DNA of 64,000 nucleotides, taken from assembly GCF_003475325.1 (NCBI RefSeq), contig NZ_QRQC01000015.1:7293-71292 (forward strand), given 5' to 3'. This stretch comes from Collinsella sp. AF33-16 (GTDB lineage Bacteria; Actinomycetota; Coriobacteriia; Coriobacteriales; Coriobacteriaceae). The notes below the pieces were generated by a model. The model worked only from the letters and a program-made list of their open reading frames with translations. It did no database searches and was not told where the DNA came from. This document shows, piece by piece, positions 21,977 through 31,133 of the stretch. Position numbers and translations under genes: made by a program. Each line of letters opens with the position of its first letter. Position 1 is the first letter of the stretch.

Positions 21977-22393
21977 ATGCTTGAAAGTGGCAAATCGATG
22001 CCTTCGGTTGATGCTTGGCTGCGTGAGGCTAAGGCCGATGCTTCGGCGGCTGGCTGCGGCATGTACCTGACACACAACGGTGTGGTGCGTGCGACGCCCA
22101 AGGCCGAGGTGCGCGGAGTCGAGACCGATGGCGTGGCGCCAGGTCACAAGGTGGGCGGCATGGTCTTTGACTATGACGCCGAAAAGGTACGGTCTGCCAT
22201 CGAGGCCACGCGCGCGATGCCGGGTATCGGCTATGTGCGCGTGTGGCTGGCAAGCGGCGAGCTTACCGTGGGCGACGACATCATGCTCGTGCTCATCGGC
22301 GGGGACATCCGCCCGCATGTGGTCGATGCGCTGCAGGCGCTCGTTGGCACCATCAAGAATGAATGCGTGAGTGAGGTCGAGCGCGAGGCGTAG
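21977..22393 (+). CDS. MoaE-like protein
   Basis: A 138-residue protein with the layout of molybdopterin synthase large subunit MoaE: HNGVVRATPK near the N-terminus, MVFDYDAEKV in the middle, then VWLASGELTVGDDIMLVLIG. The usual MoaE end with a catalytic Lys (WKKE-type) is replaced here by IKNECVSEVE, so ordinary molybdopterin synthase activity is doubtful. No other molybdenum cofactor genes are in the window. AAAGGAG precedes the ATG. Confidence 0.6.
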   Translation: MLESGKSMPSVDAWLREAKADASAAGCGMYLTHNGVVRATPKAEVRGVETDGVAPGHKVGGMVFDYDAEKVRSAIEATRAMPGIGYVRVWLASGELTVGDDIMLVLIGGDIRPHVVDALQALVGTIKNECVSEVEREA

Positions 22394-22423
22394 AGGCTTG
22401 CGTCGATAGAAGGATCGCTTATA

Positions 22424-22466
22424 AAAATGCCCGCCGGTACGTGTGATACCGGCGGGCATTTTGCGT
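22424..22466. terminator. Bidirectional terminator
   Basis: A 16-bp perfect stem AAAATGCCCGCCGGTA / TACCGGCGGGCATTTT with loop CGTGTGA, placed between convergent genes, serves both strands. Confidence 0.9.
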
Positions 22467-22483
22467 TTTGGGCGCGGTTGGCG

Positions 22484-23713
22484 CTACACGCGCGTCGCAT
22501 CCTTGGGGCTCATGGTCATGCTCTGGAAGCGATTCTCCATAAAGTCATTATCGAAGTACGTGCCGTAGAACTGCGCAACGGGAATATCCGGTTCCGTGCC
22601 GTTGACGCGCTGATACCAATAATCGAGCGACTGCAGCGTCATAACGCCATCGACCAGCATAATGATGGTGAAGATGACGGTAGCCGAGTAGCGGCTCTTC
22701 CATGGAATCATGTTGATGAGCTTGAGCAGCCTCGGCAGCAGCAGCTTGATCCAGATGAGTCCGCCCAGGCCCCACAGACAGGCAAAGCCCGTGCAGGTAC
22801 GTCCGCCCGTAAGGACGGCGAGCGGATCGGGCATGCCAAAGAGCTTCATATGCGAGTAGCTCCACGAGACCACGCCAAACGAGGTTTGCATAAACCAGCC
22901 CACGAACACCTCAAAGCTTGCACCGAGCAGTGCGCTCACCAAAAAGATAATGATGGGGTTCTTTTTATAGAAGCGGTTGAGCACCATGGTCATGAGCACG
23001 GCGCCAAATCCGTAGATGGGGCTGAAGGGGCCAAACAGCATGCCGGCGCGGTTCTGGTAGACGCCCGGGTCGTCGACCGTCATGTGCCAGATGTCCTCGG
23101 CGATCAGGCCGAGTATGCAGCAGACAAAGAATACCCAGAACAGGTTGAAGTAGTTGAGCTTGATGTAGCCTTCGCCGGTTTCATCGCGCCCGAGCATGCC
23201 CTCGGCGGCGGCGTCGCGATCGAGCATCTCCTGCAGGCGGCGCTGCAGCTCGCGCTCCTGGCGCAGCGTGGGGTCGACGGTGGCCGAAAGCGCGACGAGG
23301 ATGCCGAGCTGGATGGCGGGGCGAAGCAAGAAGGGCCCGATGCCCTGGAGCATCACGTCAACCAAAAGCTCGACGACGGTAAACGCGATAAGGATATAGG
23401 ACAGGCGAGCGGCGTTGCGGCGCTGGTTTTTGATAAGGTCCAGGCCAAAGATGATCAGGATGACGGCGCTTGCCGCAGAGAGCATGATGCCGGCGACGAT
23501 AAGGCCGACCGCGACGAGCGTGTTGTCACCGAGCTTGGCGGCGGCGTTGCCGTTGATGAGCGCGGTGATGACCTGCCACATAAAGGCGCCGACCGAAGGG
23601 AGCGTGCCCACGCCGGACAGGATGCACAGGACGGCGTACACCTTAATGATGAGGGGGATCTTCTTGACCTCCGTGGCGCTGGGGACGCTGGGGTCGAGTT
23701 CGTTTCGATCCAT
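22484..23713 (-). CDS. Membrane protein with CmpB (putative ABC-transporter type IV) domain
   Basis: A 409-residue multi-spanning membrane protein. The N-terminal half has about four to five helices (IIKVYAVLCILSGVGTLPSV and following), then a charged linker (ERELQRRLQEMLDRDAAAEG). The C-terminal half carries GMLFGPFSPIYGFGAVLMTM, characteristic of the PF06541 family. The function of this family is not established. The ATG at 23713 has GAAAGG upstream; a longer reading to 23890 lacks support. It stands alone, divergent from purF. Confidence 0.7.
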   Translation of the reverse strand: MDRNELDPSVPSATEVKKIPLIIKVYAVLCILSGVGTLPSVGAFMWQVITALINGNAAAKLGDNTLVAVGLIVAGIMLSAASAVILIIFGLDLIKNQRRNAARLSYILIAFTVVELLVDVMLQGIGPFLLRPAIQLGILVALSATVDPTLRQERELQRRLQEMLDRDAAAEGMLGRDETGEGYIKLNYFNLFWVFFVCCILGLIAEDIWHMTVDDPGVYQNRAGMLFGPFSPIYGFGAVLMTMVLNRFYKKNPIIIFLVSALLGASFEVFVGWFMQTSFGVVSWSYSHMKLFGMPDPLAVLTGGRTCTGFACLWGLGGLIWIKLLLPRLLKLINMIPWKSRYSATVIFTIIMLVDGVMTLQSLDYWYQRVNGTEPDIPVAQFYGTYFDNDFMENRFQSMTMSPKDATRV

Positions 23714-24007
23714 ACATAACCTTTCTCGTTTTGCTGTAGGTACAAGGATACGCCGCCGACCTGCCAAAAGACAGGACGAACGTCCCAATTGCAACAATGC
23801 AAGCCCCAACGGCGGGCGAGACGCGTCGTAACGGAAGTATGCGGGATCGTCGGCCCCGAGGCGGTTGCCCAATAAAATGTTTGGCTGCAAAACGGATTAT
23901 AAGCTCGGTGGGCTTTTAAAAAGCGCTGTTCATGCGCGGGAGTGCTTGTCTTGCCGTGCGTATAATAGGGCAGGTAACGCCAAATAACGAGGCTCTGAGG
24001 GGATGCC
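23714..24007. promoter_or_regulatory. Divergent promoter region before purF
   Basis: A strong -10-like TATAAT lies at 23961-23966 ahead of purF. No convincing -35 is seen at 17 bases. No gene or palindrome stands out. Confidence 0.4.
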
Positions 24008-25678
24008 ATGTCTCAAGAAACCATCCACGCGGCCGAGCGTGCCGCGGGACAGGTGAAGACCATGTCGACGTATGATCCGGACTCCGACCAGCTGCATGAG
24101 GAATGCGGCATTTTTGGTGTGTGGGCACCCGATCGCGATGTGGCTCGACTGACGTACTTTGGTCTGCGCGCGCTGCAGCATCGCGGCCAGGAATCGGCGG
24201 GAATCGCCGTGGGCGACGGCGGCACGGTTATGGTTCGCAAAGACCTGGGACTGCTCGATCGCGTGTTCTCCAACGCCGACCTGTCGACGCTCTCCGGCCA
24301 GCTGGCCGTGGGCCACGTGCGCTATGGCACCGCCGGCGCCAAGAGCTGGGAAGCCTCTCAGCCGCATCTTTCTACCATCAACAGCGTCATTATCGCGCTT
24401 GCTCACAACGGCACGCTGGTCAACACCGACGAGCTGCGCCGCCAGCTGATCGAGCTGGGCGTGCCGTTCCTCTCCAATTCGGATTCCGAGGTCGCGACCA
24501 AGCTTATCGGCTACTTTACTCAGCGTACAGGCCATCTGCGCGAGGGCATTCGTAAGACCATGGAGCTCGTGCGCGGCGGCTACGCCATGACGCTCATCAA
24601 CGAGCAGGCGCTCTACGCATTCCGCGACCCGCACGGCATTCGCCCGCTGGTGCTGGGCAAGCTCGTGGATGAGGGCCTGGATCAGGCCGACGCCGCTTCT
24701 GTTTCGCAGCTGCCCTCGCAAGACGGCGCCGCGACGGTCGACTCCGCCGTCCATGTCACACGCGCCGGAGGCTGGGTCGTTGCCTCCGAGACCTGTGCAC
24801 TCGACATCGTGGGTGCCGAGTACGTCCGTGACGTCCGTCCCGGCGAGATCTTGCGCATCAGCGCCGAGGGTCTCGTGTCCGAGCAGGGCGTGCCTGCCGC
24901 CGAAGAGCCTGCTAACTGCATCTTTGAGCAGGTCTACTTCGCTCGCCCCGATTCCATCATGAACGGCAAGAGCGTCTATGCCTGCCGTTACGACATGGGT
25001 CGCCAGCTGGCGCACGAGGAGCCCGTCGAGGCCGACCTGGTCATCGGCGTGCCCGACTCCGGCCTGCCGCCCGCGGAGGGTTATTCGCACGAGAGCGGCA
25101 TTCCCTTTGGCGAGGGCCTTATCAAGAACCGCTATGTGGGCCGTACGTTTATCGAGCCTACGCAGGAGCTGCGCGCCATGGGCGTGCGTATGAAACTCAA
25201 CCCGCTGCGCGACAACATCGAGGGCAAGCGCCTGGTCGTCATCGACGACTCCATCGTGCGCGGCACCACCATGGTGCAGCTCGTCAAGATGCTGCGCAAC
25301 GCTGGCGCCAAGGAGATTCACATCCGTATCAACTCGCCCGAGGTCATCTGGCCGTGCTTCTACGGCATCGATACCGACGTGCAGTCGCAGCTCATCAGCG
25401 CCAACAAGACGGTCGACGAGATTTGCGAGTATATCGGCGCCGATTCGCTGGCCTTCCTTTCGGTCGAGGGCCTGCTTAAGGTCATGCCCAAGGGCGGTTA
25501 CTGCGATGCGTGCTTTACCGGACGCTACCCCGTGGCGATTCCCGAGAGCTTTGGCCGCGACAAGTTCATGGAGGGCTTTAAGCCCCGCAACCTGGACAAG
25601 CCGCTTCACTTTGACGACGACGCCGTGGTCGAGAAATACGACGACCGCAGCTGGGAAGAGGAACACGGCGAGGCCTAA
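24008..25678 (+). CDS. purF: Amidophosphoribosyltransferase
   Basis: PurF makes phosphoribosylamine from PRPP and glutamine, the first committed step of purine synthesis. An N-terminal leader of ~32 residues ends at EECGIFGV, so maturation would expose the catalytic Cys. The Ntn glutaminase domain includes LRALQHRGQESAG and GHVRYGTAG. The phosphoribosyltransferase domain has VVIDDSIVRGTTM. Cysteines in SVYACRYD, WPCFYGID and YCDACFTGRYP fit the iron-sulfur cluster of the Bacillus-type enzyme. At 556 residues it is longer than usual (~480), mainly from the leader and an insert around residues 220-250. GAGGGG precedes the ATG. Confidence 0.95.
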   Translation: MSQETIHAAERAAGQVKTMSTYDPDSDQLHEECGIFGVWAPDRDVARLTYFGLRALQHRGQESAGIAVGDGGTVMVRKDLGLLDRVFSNADLSTLSGQLAVGHVRYGTAGAKSWEASQPHLSTINSVIIALAHNGTLVNTDELRRQLIELGVPFLSNSDSEVATKLIGYFTQRTGHLREGIRKTMELVRGGYAMTLINEQALYAFRDPHGIRPLVLGKLVDEGLDQADAASVSQLPSQDGAATVDSAVHVTRAGGWVVASETCALDIVGAEYVRDVRPGEILRISAEGLVSEQGVPAAEEPANCIFEQVYFARPDSIMNGKSVYACRYDMGRQLAHEEPVEADLVIGVPDSGLPPAEGYSHESGIPFGEGLIKNRYVGRTFIEPTQELRAMGVRMKLNPLRDNIEGKRLVVIDDSIVRGTTMVQLVKMLRNAGAKEIHIRINSPEVIWPCFYGIDTDVQSQLISANKTVDEICEYIGADSLAFLSVEGLLKVMPKGGYCDACFTGRYPVAIPESFGRDKFMEGFKPRNLDKPLHFDDDAVVEKYDDRSWEEEHGEA

Positions 25679-25717
25679 AACCTGCCATTTAGGGACAGGT
25701 TTATTTTGGTAGGTTTC
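25677..25717. repeat. Palindromic repeat, family B copy 1
   Basis: AAACCTGCCA and TGGTAGGTTT form the ends of a ~40-bp unit with core AGGGACAGGTTTATTTTGG. It overlaps the purF stop codon. Two more copies lie at 52071-52109 and 52230-52274. Confidence 0.7.
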
Positions 25718-25835
25718 ACCTGCTGTTTTGTTGATATGACGGCGCGCGCTGTTATGGCGCGCGCCGAAATGAACGCAACTATGAGCACCGCTTGGCGCCC
25801 GCGCGGCGCCACGGTAGTGGGAGAGGAAGGCTCAG

Positions 25836-26939
25836 ATGAGCGACAGCAAGCATGTGACGTACGAGGACGCCGGCGTCGATACCGCCGAGGGCGGCCGCGC
25901 CGTTGACGCTATTAAGCAGATGGTCAAGGACACCAACCGCCCCGAGGTTATCGGCGGCATCGGTGGCTTTGGTGGCCTGTTCTCGGCCGCCGCGCTTAAG
26001 GATATGGAAGACCCGATTCTGATCAGCGGTACCGACGGCGTGGGCACCAAGCTCGTCCTCGCCCAGATCATGGACCGTCACGAGACGGTGGGCCAGGACC
26101 TGGTCGCTATGTGCGTCAACGACATTTTGGCTTCGGGCGCCGAGCCGCTGTTCTTCCTGGACTACGTTGCCATCGGTCACATCGAGGCCGAGCACATGGC
26201 AAAGATCATCAAGGGTGTGGCCGACGGCTGCAAGCTCGCGGGCTGTGCGCTCGTGGGCGGCGAGATGGCCGAGCACCCGGGCGTTATGGCTCCGGCCGAC
26301 TACGACCTTGCCGGCTTTACCGTGGGCGTCGTCGATCGTCCCAAGATGCTCGACCCCGCGAACGTCCGCCCCGGCGACGTGATCCTGGGCCTGCCTTCCA
26401 CCGGCGTGCACTCCAACGGCTACTCGCTCGTGCGTAAGGTCATCGGCGTCGACGGTATTAAGCCGGGCACGCCCGAGGCCACCGCTAAGGCCGAGGAGCT
26501 GAGCCGTCCGCTCGAGGAGCTCGGCGGCGCATCGCTGGCAGACGCTCTGCTGGCCCCCACGCGCATCTATGTCAAGCCGATTCTGGAGCTGCTGCGCGGC
26601 GGCGCCAACGTGCACGCTATCGCCCACATCACTGGCGGCGGTATTACCGAGAACCTCAACCGCGCGCTCGCCGACGACGTCGACGCTGTGGTCACCCGCA
26701 ACGGTGCCGAGATGGGTTGGGACGTTCCGCCCGTCATCACCTACGTGTCGCGCCAGGCCGAGCTCGCGCCCAACGAGGCGTGCAAGACCTTCAACATGGG
26801 CGTTGGCCTGTGCCTGATCGTCGCCCCCGAGGACGAGGCCGCGGTTACCGAGGCCCTGGTCGCGCTGGGCGAGAAGCCGTTCCGCGTGGGCGAGTGCGTC
26901 GAGGGTTCCGGTAAGGTCGTGTACTCCGATGAGCGCTAA
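25836..26939 (+). CDS. purM: Phosphoribosylformylglycinamidine cyclo-ligase
   Basis: PurM (AIR synthetase) closes the imidazole ring of AIR with ATP. The 367-residue protein has TYEDAGVDTAEG at the start, GTDGVGTKLVLAQ, NDILASGAEPLFFLDY and ITGGGITENLNRAL, all conserved. GGAAGG is the ribosome site. It overlaps purN by 11 bases. It is 157 bases after purF, separated by a palindromic repeat. Confidence 0.95.
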   Translation: MSDSKHVTYEDAGVDTAEGGRAVDAIKQMVKDTNRPEVIGGIGGFGGLFSAAALKDMEDPILISGTDGVGTKLVLAQIMDRHETVGQDLVAMCVNDILASGAEPLFFLDYVAIGHIEAEHMAKIIKGVADGCKLAGCALVGGEMAEHPGVMAPADYDLAGFTVGVVDRPKMLDPANVRPGDVILGLPSTGVHSNGYSLVRKVIGVDGIKPGTPEATAKAEELSRPLEELGGASLADALLAPTRIYVKPILELLRGGANVHAIAHITGGGITENLNRALADDVDAVVTRNGAEMGWDVPPVITYVSRQAELAPNEACKTFNMGVGLCLIVAPEDEAAVTEALVALGEKPFRVGECVEGSGKVVYSDER

Positions 26940-27627
26940 CGAGCAGATGGCTGCCGCCAAGGGCCTGGACTTTGTGCCCTATACCCGTCCGACCGGCACC
27001 GATACGGACGAGCCGCTCAAGATCGGTGTGCTCATCAGCGGTTCGGGTACCAACCTGCAGGCGCTGATCGATCTGATCGCCGCCGGCAAGCTCAACGCTT
27101 CGATTGAGCTTGTGGTGTCGAGCCGTCCTTCGGCTAAGGGTTTGCAGCGCGCTGAGCGCGCGGGCATCCAGACGCTCACGCTTTCCAAGGACGTCTATGC
27201 CGACCCTATTGCCGCCGACGAGATCATCGCGCATGAGCTGCTCGAACGCGGTTGCGAGTATGTGGTCATGGCCGGCTACATGCGTATGGTGCACACGCCT
27301 CTGCTGGCGGCGTTTCCCAATCGCGTGGTCAATTTGCATCCGGCGCTGCTGCCGAGCTTTACCGGTGCGCATGCGATTGACGATGCCTTTGCGCGCGGCG
27401 TCAAGGTAACTGGCGTGACCGTGCATTTTGCCAACGAGATTTACGACAACGGCCCCATCATCGCCCAACGCGCGCTGGCTGTCGAGGAGGGCTGGGACGT
27501 CGACACGCTCGAGGAGCACATCCACGCGATCGAGCATGTACTGTATCCCGAGGTCGTGCAGATGCTCGCCGACGGCCGCGTCCACGTGCTGGAGAGCGGC
27601 AAGGTCGCAATTGATGCGGCGCGTTAA
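26929..27627 (+). CDS. purN: Phosphoribosylglycinamide formyltransferase
   Basis: PurN transfers a formyl group from 10-formyl-THF to GAR. The core starts at IGVLISGSGTNLQALIDLI (about residue 31). Catalytic Asn/His/Asp motifs are visible: NLHPALLPSFTGAHAI and ITGVTVHF-like TGVTVHFANEIYDNGPII. At 232 residues it exceeds the usual ~190-210, mainly through an N-terminal extension of ~28 residues. The ATG overlaps the purM end, indicating translational coupling. Confidence 0.94.
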   Translation: MSANEQMAAAKGLDFVPYTRPTGTDTDEPLKIGVLISGSGTNLQALIDLIAAGKLNASIELVVSSRPSAKGLQRAERAGIQTLTLSKDVYADPIAADEIIAHELLERGCEYVVMAGYMRMVHTPLLAAFPNRVVNLHPALLPSFTGAHAIDDAFARGVKVTGVTVHFANEIYDNGPIIAQRALAVEEGWDVDTLEEHIHAIEHVLYPEVVQMLADGRVHVLESGKVAIDAAR

Positions 27628-27686
27628 CTCGTGTGTAAGAGCGTTCGCTGAGCGCTCTTTGGGACTTACGACTTAAATAATCGAAT

Positions 27687-27733
27687 AAGCCGCTTGGGGC
27701 ATATGGAATTATATGTGCGCCAAGCGGCTTTTA
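27687..27733. terminator. Terminator after purN
   Basis: AAGCCGCTTGG..CATAT pairs with ATATG..CCAAGCGGCTT (27711-27730) and is followed by TTAAT. The stem also covers the last codons of the Crp/Fnr remnant on the other strand. Confidence 0.75.
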
Positions 27734-27840
27734 ATATCCCTTTGATTTCTGACTCTGGATAGCGTGACGGGTGCCATTCCCAGAAAAGAAGCTACGTGTT
27801 TATGGGGAATCGTATCGATGAGTCCCGGGGCTGATCTATG
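27709..27840 (-). pseudogene. Remnant of a Crp/Fnr-family regulator
   Basis: Read on the minus strand, 27840 down to the stop at 27709-27711 encodes a 43-residue piece with IPHKHVASFLGMAPVTLSRV, the C-terminal helix-turn-helix of Crp/Fnr regulators. No upstream coding for the cyclic-nucleotide-binding domain could be found in any minus frame. The fragment therefore looks like the tail of a lost gene. Confidence 0.6.
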
Positions 27841-28199
27841 TCTATGACCCTTTCTCTGGTTGTAAAACTAATCGAAGACGAAATATGGGATAACGCTTCA
27901 GAAACAGTGCGGTTGCTGAAATACAGACTGTCTTCAAAAGATGAGAGGGCTGTTAACTGTGAGCGTGATAAAGATAGCAGTGGCGATTTTACCGTCTCGA
28001 TGGATGAAGACGGCTTCAGGTGAGCGTCGGTTTGGACTGCGAGGGGGACGCATCCCTGTCCAACTGGAATTTTAATACTGACACCTACAACGTGAGCAAG
28101 GATAACTAGCCGGTATAGAGTTGCTTGAGCGGGTATGCGGCTGTTCAAGTGACCCATCGATTTGTTTAAGAAATAGTTAAACTACGAAACAAACGGCAT
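27838..28199. other. Low-coding gap between purN and the zinc-ribbon cluster
   Basis: A 61-codon forward ORF (27838-28023) and a short downstream phrase ending SNWNFNTDTYNVSKDN (other frame, stop about 28110) look partly protein-like. They have no good ribosome site and could be decayed genes. Nothing else is seen. Confidence 0.35.
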
Positions 28200-28250
28200 G
28201 TGAGTAACTCGCGACTCAGTGAGAGTAAAAGGGATAGGAGAAGAAGGTTC

Positions 28251-29468
28251 ATGTTTTGCCCCAAATGTGGCAGCAAGATTGGTGATGATGCGCGGTTCTG
28301 TACCGAATGCGGCTTGCCTTTGGGCGGGCTCTCGGGCAAGACTGCGGCCGAGGAGGGGCCCAAGGCCGAGCCGTCGGAGCGAGAATCATCGTCCGCTGAA
28401 GTCATAATGGAACCTACAGATACCGAAACGGACTCTGCGATAGGATCCGCGAATGCCGAGTCCACAGCAGAACCGAGCCCCGAGCCGGTCTCGAAGACCG
28501 CGAGTAGCGGTCACTCCCAGATGTACAACTTCTTTATGCGACGCTGTCAGGTCGGCAACCGCCTAGTGCCGCAGTTTGCCATCATGATCGCCGCATTTAT
28601 TGCCGCGGCAGGCATCGCTTACGCTGCTTTCATGCTCTACAAGAACGTCATCGAGCCCAATCTCCAGCAGCAATCCGTGCAACAGGAGCAAGCGACCGAA
28701 AGGCCCAAGAAGGACGAGAGAGCGGTCGAAGAAGTTGTCTATACGTTGGAGGCAAAGTCATTGACGGTGTCTGCTCCGGTCGAGCCTATGCTCAATCAGG
28801 GCGAGCGGACTGACATGGAATGGTCCTATCCGCAACTTAAGAGCTCCACCAAAGACGACGCCGCAGACAAAATTAACAAGGCGATTTTCGAGCCCCTTCA
28901 AATTGACGCGGAACGAACGAATCGAGCATCAGATAATGAGCAATCAGATGCTGAGTTGTACCCCGACGGCGAATTTCCCTGCATATCGAGAAACGTGACG
29001 GTTACGTACATGGATGAGAACTATTTCTGTATCCGTGACGAGCGCTATTCGACGGGATGGGGCCCGCATGGCGACACGGTTGTGACTGGTGTTATTTTTG
29101 ATTTGCATACGGGTGATACTGTTAGTCCTCAGGACATGTTTGGCATTGATACCGAGGATCTTGCCAGTTCTATGAGTTCGGCAGTTTGGCCGTATCTTAC
29201 GGAAATAGCCAGAGAGTATCCGTCTGACTACAACTCTATGCTCATGCGGAGCAATTCTTCAGACTATTCAATCAAGGGTTCAACATGCTTGTATGTGACA
29301 TCCAAGGGGCTGGTGTATCGCACCGAAGACTATGAGCTCGGTACTTTTGCGGACGGCAATTGCGAGATTTTGGTTGCGTCCTGGGATGATGAGTCTCAAG
29401 TTGGGTCCGAAGTAACCCCTGATGAGGTCAAGGACGGTACAACGGTGAAAGTCGATAAGGAGGACTAA
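28251..29468 (+). CDS. Zinc-ribbon membrane protein with RsiV-like (DUF3298) domain
   Basis: A 405-residue protein. An N-terminal zinc ribbon (MFCPKCGSKIG, FCTECGLPLGG) is followed by an acidic linker, the segment FFMRRCQVGNRLVPQF, one membrane helix (about 117-137) and an outside domain. The outside part (VTVTYMDENYFCIRDERYST, GVIFDLHTGDTVSPQDMF, GLVYRTEDYELGTFADG) resembles DUF3298/RsiV, known in anti-sigma factors that bind lysozyme. That likeness is by pattern only. The ATG at 28251 directly encodes the zinc ribbon; a GTG upstream is unlikely. The next gene starts one base after its stop. The paralogue at 34882 shares the FMxxR..GR..VP..F-helix segment. Confidence 0.75.
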   Translation: MFCPKCGSKIGDDARFCTECGLPLGGLSGKTAAEEGPKAEPSERESSSAEVIMEPTDTETDSAIGSANAESTAEPSPEPVSKTASSGHSQMYNFFMRRCQVGNRLVPQFAIMIAAFIAAAGIAYAAFMLYKNVIEPNLQQQSVQQEQATERPKKDERAVEEVVYTLEAKSLTVSAPVEPMLNQGERTDMEWSYPQLKSSTKDDAADKINKAIFEPLQIDAERTNRASDNEQSDAELYPDGEFPCISRNVTVTYMDENYFCIRDERYSTGWGPHGDTVVTGVIFDLHTGDTVSPQDMFGIDTEDLASSMSSAVWPYLTEIAREYPSDYNSMLMRSNSSDYSIKGSTCLYVTSKGLVYRTEDYELGTFADGNCEILVASWDDESQVGSEVTPDEVKDGTTVKVDKED

Positions 29469-29469
29469 C

Positions 29470-31089
29470 ATGTTCTGTCCCAACTGTGGATTTGAGCTTG
29501 ATGGCGATTTGCGATACTGCACCGAGTGTGGCTATGCACTCGAAGATGCAAAGGCGGTGCTGAACTCTGCCAGCAACGAAGTGGCAGAAGAGCCTTCCGT
29601 TATCAATGAGGTTGCGGAAGAGATTTTCGCTAGTGACGAAACGGAGAAGGAGCCTTCCGCCGGTGCCGAGGCGGGGGAGGAAAAGTCGCCCGTGGAGAGC
29701 GAGCCCGTAGCGGACGAAGAAGACGACCGGCCCAAGGACGACGTGTCGTCCGATGCAACGCCTTCGATTCCAGCCGTGCGCGCCGACCGGCCAAAGCCGA
29801 GCAATCCGGTCGCCAAGCCCGTCGCGGCGCCAGCCCCTGCGCCTGCGGCGAATGTATCCGCACAGAAAAAGGACCCCAAGGCGCTCTATATCGTCGGTAT
29901 CATCGTTGGCCTGGCAGCCATTGCCATCTTTAGCTACCTGCTGTTCTTTAGCAAGTCCAGCGACGACGTTGCCCATTACGGCCAGGACAAGGCCATCGTG
30001 GTGGCCCAAGAATCCAAGATTACCCCGACCGACGCAAAGGGCGAGAAGATCAAGAAGTACTCGGTGACCCTGAACGGCGACAACGGCTACAGCACCAATG
30101 CTGAGATTAAGGGTGACGAGGGCTTCACGGTAAGCCAGTTTCCCGATATCAAACCGGGAAAATATACCCTCACCGTTAGGGACTCCAAGTCAAAAGTCGA
30201 GTGGAGCATTCCCGTCAAAGTCGTCGATAACTCTAAATCCACTGATGCCGTAAAAGAGGTTTCCCTCGAGGTGCCTAAGGCCAACGAGGCCGATACAAAG
30301 ACAGGCGAAGGCGACAAGAAGGATGGAGGCGCCGCTGCGGACAATACCGCTGCGTATGCCGCTTACAAGCAAAAGTGCCAGGAATATCTCGCGTGCTATG
30401 GAGAGCCACGAATTGTTGAGGTGACTGATTCTGTCTATGCGATGCGGGGGCTTTGTCTTGTCGACCTCGTTGATTTTGATCAGGATGGCCAGCCTGAGCT
30501 CTTGACCGTTGTGAACGGTATGAGCGATGACGAATTAAAGAGTGCTTGGAATGGAGATATAGAGGGACTTCAGAAGTCCTACACCGTAGAGGTTTGGTCG
30601 GCAGCTGATGGTGGCGTCAAGAGGCTTTACAGTCAAAATTGGCTTGATAACAGCAACGGAGGAACGATGTTTCTTCCGCTGATTAAAGCGGATGACGGCA
30701 GCATCCTCGTAAGCCAAAGAACATATGAGATGAGCAATGCGATTACGGCATTGCTTGCTGGCAGGCAGGCTTTGGCTGGGGACAATACTTCGGTATACGG
30801 CAAGAAAGGCGATGTTTTTTCGCTTGTAAGCAACTACGAGTCCTGGGGAGTTGCGCCGAGCGAGGGCAATGGCTACGAATACTATTATGCGTCGGAGGGC
30901 AAGGGCATTTCCGAGACGGACTATAATGCCCTATATCAGCAATTTGGCTATGGGCACAATTACCGGACATACTACTTCTTTGATTTTTCAACCTCAGGTT
31001 ACGGCTCTATTTCGGGGGAATCCCACGTTGATCCCAATCAAGTTGCGGAAGTCACCAAAGATACGCTCAAAAAGGTGGGAATCGAATAA
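29470..31089 (+). CDS. Zinc-ribbon membrane protein with calcium-loop-like motif
   Basis: A 539-residue protein of unknown function. The zinc ribbon (MFCPNCGFELDG, YCTECGYALED) is followed by an acidic, Pro/Ala-rich linker, a helix at about 137-158 (YIVGIIVGLAAIAIFSYLLF) and a large outside region. The latter has an Ig-like segment (about 180-260) and a domain with LVDFDQDGQPELLTVVNG, an EF-hand/VCBS-like loop also found in the 34882 gene. AAGGAGG sits within the end of the previous gene, so the two are coupled. A terminator follows at once. Confidence 0.72.
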   Translation: MFCPNCGFELDGDLRYCTECGYALEDAKAVLNSASNEVAEEPSVINEVAEEIFASDETEKEPSAGAEAGEEKSPVESEPVADEEDDRPKDDVSSDATPSIPAVRADRPKPSNPVAKPVAAPAPAPAANVSAQKKDPKALYIVGIIVGLAAIAIFSYLLFFSKSSDDVAHYGQDKAIVVAQESKITPTDAKGEKIKKYSVTLNGDNGYSTNAEIKGDEGFTVSQFPDIKPGKYTLTVRDSKSKVEWSIPVKVVDNSKSTDAVKEVSLEVPKANEADTKTGEGDKKDGGAAADNTAAYAAYKQKCQEYLACYGEPRIVEVTDSVYAMRGLCLVDLVDFDQDGQPELLTVVNGMSDDELKSAWNGDIEGLQKSYTVEVWSAADGGVKRLYSQNWLDNSNGGTMFLPLIKADDGSILVSQRTYEMSNAITALLAGRQALAGDNTSVYGKKGDVFSLVSNYESWGVAPSEGNGYEYYYASEGKGISETDYNALYQQFGYGHNYRTYYFFDFSTSGYGSISGESHVDPNQVAEVTKDTLKKVGIE

Positions 31090-31095
31090 AAACTG

Positions 31096-31133
31096 AAAGG
31101 GGCTTGGAAAACTGTTTCCAAGCCCCTTTCTTA
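31096..31133. terminator. Bidirectional terminator
   Basis: A perfect 15-bp stem AAAGGGGCTTGGAAA / TTTCCAAGCCCCTTT with loop ACTG, followed by CTT, between convergent genes. Confidence 0.88.

Noticed and set aside
22427..23719. 430-codon plus-strand frame opposite the CmpB-domain gene
   Set aside because: The minus-strand protein has clean membrane helices and a family motif; the plus frame is His/Asp/Glu/Ala-rich without features.
27838..28023. 61-codon forward ORF as a real gene
   Set aside because: No clear ribosome site, no homologue recognised and neighbouring decayed sequence; kept only as a note on the gap.
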